Shown: positions 6,568 to 10,418 of the stretch, in pieces | How the letters are laid out: every line of letters begins with the position of its first letter | How positions within the stretch are numbered: the first letter of the stretch is position 1 | DNA from: Desulfovibrionaceae bacterium UBA3823 | GTDB taxonomy: Bacteria > Desulfobacterota > Desulfovibrionia > Desulfovibrionales > Desulfovibrionaceae | Reading direction: 5' to 3' | Length of the DNA stretch: 10,418 nucleotides | Assembly (NCBI GenBank): GCA_002369295.1 | Contig: DFDR01000231.1 | Location: 897-11,314, forward strand | Translations under genes and position numbers: made by a program | The notes under the pieces: model-generated | The model's database searches: none | What the model saw: the letters and a program-made list of their open reading frames with translations, nothing else | Told to the model about the DNA's origin: nothing

Positions 6568-8106
6568 TCAGCGCCGCGTCGCGGCCTTGAAGGGGATGAT
6601 GCGCGCCCTGGCGGGCTTGCCGTCCTGGCCGGCGCCGGCACCTCCGCCTTCGCTGGCCGAGGACTCAGGCAGCATGTCCTCGAGCTTGAACTCGCGCCAC
6701 AGGAAGCGGAGATCCAGCGGCGCCGGCACGAAGGCGTCGCCGCGGCGCTGGAGCTCGACGTTTTCCAGCAGCTTCAGAAACTCGGCCACCCGCGCCTTGC
6801 CGCCGGGCTCGGCCAGCATCTCCTTTGCCATCATCTCGTCCAGGCAGTCCATCCGCGTGTAGAGCAGGCCAAGATACTTCCTGACGAGCCAGGCATAGCC
6901 CCACGAAGCCCTGTCGGCGGGAACCGGCAGAGGCGCCGGCTGCCAGTTCAGGCTGCTGGCCTGGCGCAGGCGCTCGAAGGACGCCAGCGGCGCGGGCTCT
7001 ATGCCGATATCCGACAGCCGCTTCACGAGCGCCCTGAGCTGGTACACGGCCGGCGCCGCGCCCGCCAGCGCGTCCATCCACCGCTCGAGGCGGGCCGCAG
7101 GCACGCGGAGCCCGGGCGCGGCCTCCACGCTCCAGATCCAGCCGGCCCCCTCGCGGTCAAACTCAGGATGCCGGTCCAGCACAGCCTCGACCTTGTCCCA
7201 GGCAACCTCGCCAAGGGTTCCCTTGGCCTCCAGCGCCACTTCCTTCGGCATGGAGGGAATCTCGGGAAGCGCGGCCTCGCCATGGAACTCGCCGGCCAGA
7301 TAGCCGAGCCAGCCGTGGACAATGCCCAAATTCTGCGCACGGAAGGGATCCTTGGGCCTCCTGCTCTTGGCGCCGAGGAACTTTGCCTTGAGCTCTCTGG
7401 CAAGCTTCATGCCAAGCTCCCTCGGCATGCAGCATATGCCCGGGGAAAGGTGCAGGCTTTGCGGCTCCCCAAGCAGCCTGATGCCGGCAATGTCCCACTT
7501 GAACAGGCCTTGGCCGGCGTCCTGGACGGCCGCCCAGACGGGCTTGGCCCTGGGCACGAGCAGGTCGAGCAGGAGCACCCTGTCCCCGCGTATTTCCTGG
7601 ACTTCATAGAGCGACATCGCCCTTCCGGGGAACTCCTCCACGTAGTCGAACGCACTCCCGGAAAACTGGGGCAGGTCGTCTCTGGGCGCACCGGCGAGGG
7701 CGGCCGAGGGCTCGCCCGGCTTGGCCTGCGCGAGCACCCACTCGCTGAAGACCATGTCCACATGGGTCCTCTGCGCACTGACTGCCTGGCCGTCTTGCCG
7801 GTCTTGGCCTGCGCCGAAGTCTCTGCCGCCGTAGAAGGCCGCAAGCAGCTCGTCCCTCCGCGCTCCACGGACCAGCATGTCGGCGGCCGCACTGATCGGG
7901 AGCAGGCGCTCTTCAATGGCTTGCCTGAGCTCAGGATCCGCCATGAAGCCCTGCAGCTCTTTCAGGATTTCCTCAGGATTCCTGTCGCCAAAGCCTGCCT
8001 TCCTGCACATGGCCTTGAACTGGGCATTGGGCTTGACCAGGCAGCAGTCCCTGTACTTTTCCCCGCTGCCGCAGGGACAGGCGTCGTCGGGGTCGAAAAG
8101 AGGCAT
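6568..8106 (-). CDS. SEC-C zinc-motif protein, 512 aa
   Basis: The N-terminal motif CPCGSGEKYRDCC gives zinc ligands Cys10, Cys12, Cys21 and Cys22. The family signature follows: VFSEWVLAQ at 119-127, MSLYEVQEI at 164-172, and WDIAGIRLL at 204-212. A middle helical region (about 230-270) precedes GWIWSVE at 322-328, YAWLVRKYLGLLY at 404-416, FLKLLENVEL at 443-452, and DLRFLWREF at 465-473. A Gly/Ser-rich tail (about 478-500) ends in a basic segment. Compared with the 479-aa paralogue, the ALDGRTP-like segment is missing or diverged. The region around 400-470 is closest to the methyltransferase fusion protein, which has FLVRHYLGMLY in the same place. The ATG at 8106 has AAGGAG upstream. The next gene begins 46 bp after the stop, so co-transcription is likely. 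Molecular function is unknown; no catalytic motif is apparent. Confidence 0.94.
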   Translation of the reverse strand: MPLFDPDDACPCGSGEKYRDCCLVKPNAQFKAMCRKAGFGDRNPEEILKELQGFMADPELRQAIEERLLPISAAADMLVRGARRDELLAAFYGGRDFGAGQDRQDGQAVSAQRTHVDMVFSEWVLAQAKPGEPSAALAGAPRDDLPQFSGSAFDYVEEFPGRAMSLYEVQEIRGDRVLLLDLLVPRAKPVWAAVQDAGQGLFKWDIAGIRLLGEPQSLHLSPGICCMPRELGMKLARELKAKFLGAKSRRPKDPFRAQNLGIVHGWLGYLAGEFHGEAALPEIPSMPKEVALEAKGTLGEVAWDKVEAVLDRHPEFDREGAGWIWSVEAAPGLRVPAARLERWMDALAGAAPAVYQLRALVKRLSDIGIEPAPLASFERLRQASSLNWQPAPLPVPADRASWGYAWLVRKYLGLLYTRMDCLDEMMAKEMLAEPGGKARVAEFLKLLENVELQRRGDAFVPAPLDLRFLWREFKLEDMLPESSASEGGGAGAGQDGKPARARIIPFKAATRR

Positions 8107-8432
8107 TGTCCTTCTCCTTGAGGGCGCGTCCGCACGGAGCGCCGCGCCTGCGTGTTCTTCGTTCTTTCAGTTCCGGGGCCTGCGTTCCAGCATGGCCCCC
8201 ACGTGCTCCGGGCAGCGCAAGGGGCTCAGCGAAAAGGTCCTGGCGTCCCGGCCCCTCCTGGCCTCGGCGTTTCCGAAACGCTTGAGCCATGCCGCGTCCC
8301 CGGCGCCGGCCCAGAGCCGACGCGCGGCATCGCCGGCGAAATCTGCCAGCGGGGCGCGGCCTTGCCCCGCAGCCTGGACTTCGCAGAGCGCAGGCCGGGG
8401 CCCGGCACGGGATTTGCCATGCCGTCTCCTCC
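8107..8432. other. 326-bp spacer between two SEC-C genes
   Basis: The spacer is largely occupied by the small coupled reading frame described at 8167-8420. The remaining 60 bases (8107-8166) carry only the AAGGAG ribosome-binding site of the 512-aa SEC-C gene. I see no T-rich terminator and no clear promoter, which fits continuous transcription through the spacer. Confidence 0.5.
8167..8420 (-). CDS. Small coupled reading frame with an apparent -1 frame disruption
   Basis: An ATG at 8420 lies 12 bases after the stop of the 254-aa SEC-C gene and has a very strong GGGAGGAG site overlapping that stop. Read straight on, it gives 64 residues ending at 8226 with poor coding character (Pro/Gly/Arg-rich). 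In the -1 frame, from about 8391 to a TGA at 8167, the sequence has G/C at most third positions and a balanced composition, including CEVQAAGQG, LADFAGDAARRLW, AAWLKRFGN and LRCPEHVGAMLERR. A single -1 shift at GGGCCCC (zero frame GGC CCC) would join the two into an 84-residue protein. I do not recognise the product. Possible explanations are a base error, a decayed gene, or programmed frameshifting. Calling it one gene is inference. Confidence 0.38.
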
Positions 8433-8433
8433 C
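8426..8433 (-). promoter_or_regulatory. Strong Shine-Dalgarno GGGAGGAG at the end of the 254-aa SEC-C gene
   Basis: GGGAGGAG begins at the last base of the TAG stop (8435-8433) and is followed by ACGGC and ATG at 8420. This stop-overlapping arrangement parallels the lyase start and is the main reason to think a small gene begins here. Confidence 0.6.
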
Positions 8434-9197
8434 TATCCCGCCTGTCCGCCCTGAAGCATGCCCATCCAGATGCGCAGGACAAGCCGCTCGGCCAGCCTCG
8501 CCCTGTCCCCGCAGCCAAGTTCGGCGTCCTTGGCGAGCTCCTGGCGGACGGCCTGGAGCACCTGCATGCCCGTGCCCCTGGCAAAGGCGAGGACGCCCAG
8601 GGCGGCCTCGTCCCTGCCCTGGCGGCGGACGACGCGAAGCCCTGCCACGTTTCCGGCGGCAAAAGGGGCGCGCGCAAGATCCACGGCTATCCAGAAGGGC
8701 TCCTCCTCCGGCTCCAGCAGGCGCTTGACCCGCATCCTGTCCCCGCCAAGCTCAAGCACGTCGTAGAGGGAGAGCGCCGTGCCGGCAAGGGCTGCGACGT
8801 AGTCCCGGCCGGCCCGGGAAAGCCTTGGCCCGCCCTCGCCGAGAACGAGCTCGGCCGCAGAGAGCGTTCTGTCCTTCAGCTGGACGCGGGGCTGGGAGAG
8901 AGCCCATTCGTCGAAGAGCCTGAGGCACTCGAGGGCCGCGCCCTGCGGCATCCTGGCCAGCCTGGCGCCGGCATCAAGGCCGGGACCGAAGAAGCCCTCG
9001 CTTAAGGAAGCGGCCATCAGGGGACTGCGGGCACGCAGCCACGCGCAGGCCTCATGGGCGGCCCGCTCGTCTTCGGCCCGCGCGGACTCCTGCGCCTGCA
9101 GGCGCATCTCGGCCTCGCGCCTGCGCTTCAGACAGCACTGCTTGTACTTCTTCCCGCTCCCGCAGGGGCAGGGATCGTTGCGGCCAACAGCACCCAT
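8433..9197 (-). CDS. Short SEC-C zinc-motif protein, 254 aa
   Basis: The protein begins with NDPCPCGSGKKYKQCC, the closest match here to the SEC-C consensus, with Cys10, Cys12, Cys21 and Cys22. A basic/Ala-Glu helix (about 23-50) follows, then the family motifs LFDEWALSQ at 94-102, LSLYDVLEL at 142-150 and a divergent NVAGLRVV at 183-190. It ends after the helical stretch with ELAKDAELGCG at 219-229 and LRIWMGM at 241-247. The 479- and 512-aa paralogues continue about 220-240 residues beyond this point, so this copy lacks the whole C-terminal half. The start at 9197 has AAGGAGGT upstream. It is the first gene of the cassette and is preceded by a possible promoter and a palindrome. It may be a natural short form, or a truncation. 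No enzymatic motif is visible. Confidence 0.92.
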   Translation of the reverse strand: MGAVGRNDPCPCGSGKKYKQCCLKRRREAEMRLQAQESARAEDERAAHEACAWLRARSPLMAASLSEGFFGPGLDAGARLARMPQGAALECLRLFDEWALSQPRVQLKDRTLSAAELVLGEGGPRLSRAGRDYVAALAGTALSLYDVLELGGDRMRVKRLLEPEEEPFWIAVDLARAPFAAGNVAGLRVVRRQGRDEAALGVLAFARGTGMQVLQAVRQELAKDAELGCGDRARLAERLVLRIWMGMLQGGQAG

Positions 9198-9248
9198 GGC
9201 GCACCTCCTTGCCGTTGCGCGTGCCGTCTTTCCGGCCGGGAAGCGGCC

Positions 9249-9264
9249 GGCCGGCGCGCCGGCC
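9249..9264. promoter_or_regulatory. Perfect 16-bp palindrome in the leader of the first SEC-C gene
   Basis: GGCCGGCG followed directly by CGCCGGCC is a perfect inverted repeat with no spacer. It lies about 50 bases upstream of the start at 9197 and close to where transcription would begin from the weak candidate promoter at 9270-9298. It could be an operator for a dimeric repressor. In DNA this GC-rich, a chance palindrome is also possible. Confidence 0.35.
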
Positions 9265-9269
9265 CTGCC

Positions 9270-9298
9270 ATGCTACACAAGGGCGCGCCAAAAGTCTC
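9270..9298 (-). promoter_or_regulatory. Weak sigma-70-like promoter candidate for the SEC-C cassette
   Basis: On the minus strand GAGACT (9298-9293) and TAGCAT (9275-9270) are separated by 17 bases. Each hexamer matches its consensus only partly (3/6 and 4/6). The stretch is more AT-rich than its surroundings and sits in the 269-bp gap just upstream of the first SEC-C gene, where a promoter would be expected. Confidence 0.3.
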
Positions 9299-9435
9299 GC
9301 CCAGAAGCCTCATCCTCTGTCCTCTCCCCTTCTGCTCTGCCGAGAGAGGCGGCCGCAGAGGACGCCCGGATGCCGGCCCTTGTCTGGACTCCTTTCCAGG
9401 CAGCTGGCCACAGGAAAGGCCGGCCGCCCCGCCAT

Positions 9436-9457
9436 CCGCTCCGGAGCGCAGGAGCGG
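9436..9457 (-). terminator. GC-rich hairpin after the secreted-protein gene, without a U-tract
   Basis: Seven-base arms CCGCTCC (9436-9442) and GGAGCGG (9451-9457) enclose an eight-base loop and start about 10 bases past the stop at 9467. No run of T follows on the minus strand, so it is not a classical intrinsic terminator. It may slow transcription or protect the 3' end of the message. Confidence 0.25.
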
Positions 9458-9466
9458 CATAGGGCG

Positions 9467-10111
9467 CTACCTGCCGGACGCCAGCATTCCCGCAGCCCCT
9501 TCCACCGTGCCGATGTACATGGCAAGGGTGTCGTCCTTGAAGAGCGTCAGGACGTAGGCCTTTTCCTTGCCAAAGGGCTTGAGCAGGGCGCCGAGGGGAG
9601 CCTTGGGCGAGGCCTTCCCCGCCCGGCCTGCGCTCTTGGACGCCTTTTCGGGCAGAAAGAGCACGTGCAGCGCCGTCTTGCCTTCGTCCGACCACTTGAG
9701 CATGGCCGCGACGGCGTCTTCACTGCTCTGCTCCGCCGGCAGCCCAAGCAGGCTGTCGATCTTGCCGCCGCTTTCCACGGCGGCCGGCACAAAGCCCTTC
9801 TCCCCCATCGTACCTATAAACGTGCTGACAAGGCTGTTGTTCAGCTCGCCCTTGAGCGTGGCGTCCTTCACCCGGCCCTGCGCCGCGCGGACAGTGGCGG
9901 CAAGCCTGCAGCCGTCCCAGTCAACCGTGCCCTGCAGCGCCGTTCCCTTGGCCTTGAGCTTCAGCCGGGCGAGGCTGTCCACGCCCGCGCCGGGGACAAA
10001 GCTGTCCAGCGTCGCCTCCGGCGGCGCCGCAGGCGCCGGGCCAGCCGTTCCGAACACGAAAAGAGCCATGGCCGCCAGCATCGCGGCCGCCATCTTGGTT
10101 AACGCATGCAT
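9467..10111 (-). CDS. Predicted secreted protein of unknown function, 214 aa
   Basis: The N-terminus is a Sec signal peptide: Lys6, a hydrophobic core at about 7-22, then a G-P-A-P-A-A stretch with an Ala-Pro-Ala site and likely cleavage near residue 28. No lipobox cysteine is present, so the mature protein (about 186 aa) should be periplasmic or exported. The mature part is soluble, with one Cys (68), a W-D-G-C stretch at 65-68, a Lys/Ala/Ser-rich segment at 156-172, and K-A-Y-V-L-T-L-F-K-D-D-T-L-A-M-Y at 184-199. I do not recognise a domain. Of the two closely spaced in-frame ATGs, the one at 10111 is six bases after AAAGGAG, whereas the one at 10117 abuts that site, so 10111 is chosen. It shares no motifs with the SEC-C family, is followed by a hairpin, and probably forms its own transcription unit. 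Confidence 0.85.
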   Translation of the reverse strand: MHALTKMAAAMLAAMALFVFGTAGPAPAAPPEATLDSFVPGAGVDSLARLKLKAKGTALQGTVDWDGCRLAATVRAAQGRVKDATLKGELNNSLVSTFIGTMGEKGFVPAAVESGGKIDSLLGLPAEQSSEDAVAAMLKWSDEGKTALHVLFLPEKASKSAGRAGKASPKAPLGALLKPFGKEKAYVLTLFKDDTLAMYIGTVEGAAGMLASGR

Positions 10112-10418
10112 ATGCATCTCCTTTATCCCTGGCGTTGTCTTGAATTCCATCAGGGCCAGACCTGCCTGCCTTGCCAGGCATGCAGACGGGCGGCTGGGGT
10201 GAAGGCGCCACCCACGTCCTTCAGTCCCCGGCGCAGGCTTGCGCAAGCGGCACGCGGCCTTGCTGCACCGCGCGCCTTCTGCCAGCTTCCTCCAGCCATG
10301 TTTCCGTCCCTGCCGGGCTTGCCGGCGCGGGGAGCCGCGCACGCGCGGCAGGCCCGCGGAAGCTTCCGCCTCAGGGCGTCCCGCTGGCAGGGCGCATTGC
10401 CCGCCTCTCTTCTAAGGA
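10112..10418. other. 307-bp region upstream of the secreted-protein gene
   Basis: Apart from the AAAGGAG ribosome-binding site at 10118-10124, I find nothing firm. The minus-strand frame can be extended upstream to 10342 but becomes Arg/Pro/Lys-rich with no supporting ribosome-binding site, so it is treated as non-coding. A short hairpin-forming TGCCT-TGCC-AGGCA lies near 10170-10180. No clear -35/-10 pair was found. Confidence 0.45.

Noticed and set aside
1316..8121. Very long open frames on the plus strand (for example across 1316-4006, 3873-6590 and 6484-8121).
   Set aside because: They lie opposite genes with clear motifs, lack good ribosome-binding sites, and have Gly/Ala/Arg/His-rich content typical of antisense frames in GC-rich DNA.
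1172..9197. Reading the SEC-C motif as evidence for SecA or protein export.
   Set aside because: None of the proteins has SecA ATPase motifs; SEC-C is a small zinc motif found in many unrelated proteins.
10112..10342. An N-terminal extension of the secreted protein to 10342, or a sigma-54 promoter (TGGCAG...GTGCA) in this region.
   Set aside because: The extension would bury the signal peptide and has no ribosome-binding site; the promoter-like bases do not have the required -24/-12 spacing and sequence.
1..10418. Mobile elements, phage genes, tRNA or rRNA genes.
   Set aside because: No transposase, integrase or phage motif, no terminal inverted repeats, and no RNA-gene-like stretch was found on either strand.

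Overview
This is a GC-rich window (by eye roughly two-thirds G+C) in which every gene I can support lies on the minus strand, so it reads from right to left. Strong purine-rich Shine-Dalgarno sequences, a classical Sec signal peptide and G/C at most third codon positions point to a high-GC Gram-negative bacterium. A sulfate-reducer-like (Desulfovibrionaceae) or similar anaerobe is my best guess, but nothing here fixes the taxon. I see no rRNA, tRNA, CRISPR array, transposase or integrase.

Layout from right to left. 10112-10418 holds no convincing gene. 10111-9467 encodes a 214-aa secreted protein of unknown function. 9466-9198 is a leader with a possible promoter and a perfect 16-bp palindrome. 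9197-8433 is a short 254-aa SEC-C zinc-motif protein. 8420-8167 is a small coupled reading frame whose frame seems broken. 8106-6568 is a 512-aa SEC-C protein. 6521-3984 is an 845-aa fusion of a SEC-C-family body, without the zinc motif, to an O-methyltransferase. 3973-2762 is a 403-aa diaminopropionate ammonia-lyase, the only gene with a confident biochemical assignment. 2611-1172 is a 479-aa SEC-C protein with a GTG start. 1171-646 is a mostly non-coding gap with what looks like a decayed piece of another family copy. 645 to the left edge is the start of a further family member without the zinc motif.

The striking feature is a tandem cassette of five diverged paralogues of one family, plus a remnant. 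They share an EW-L motif, an L-S-L-Y-E-V-type motif and a W-D-I-x-G-L-R-L-type motif. The three members whose C-termini are intact and visible also share a D-x-x-F-L/M-W motif near the end of the family body. Three members carry the zinc-binding SEC-C motif at the extreme N-terminus and two lack it. One has been joined to a methyltransferase and is translationally coupled to a PLP lyase. Spacing and ribosome-binding sites suggest that 9197 to the left edge is transcribed as one or two operons. What the family does is not known to me. The methyltransferase-lyase pair suggests small-molecule chemistry, while the repeated SEC-C proteins suggest an adaptor or binding role; joining the two ideas is inference.
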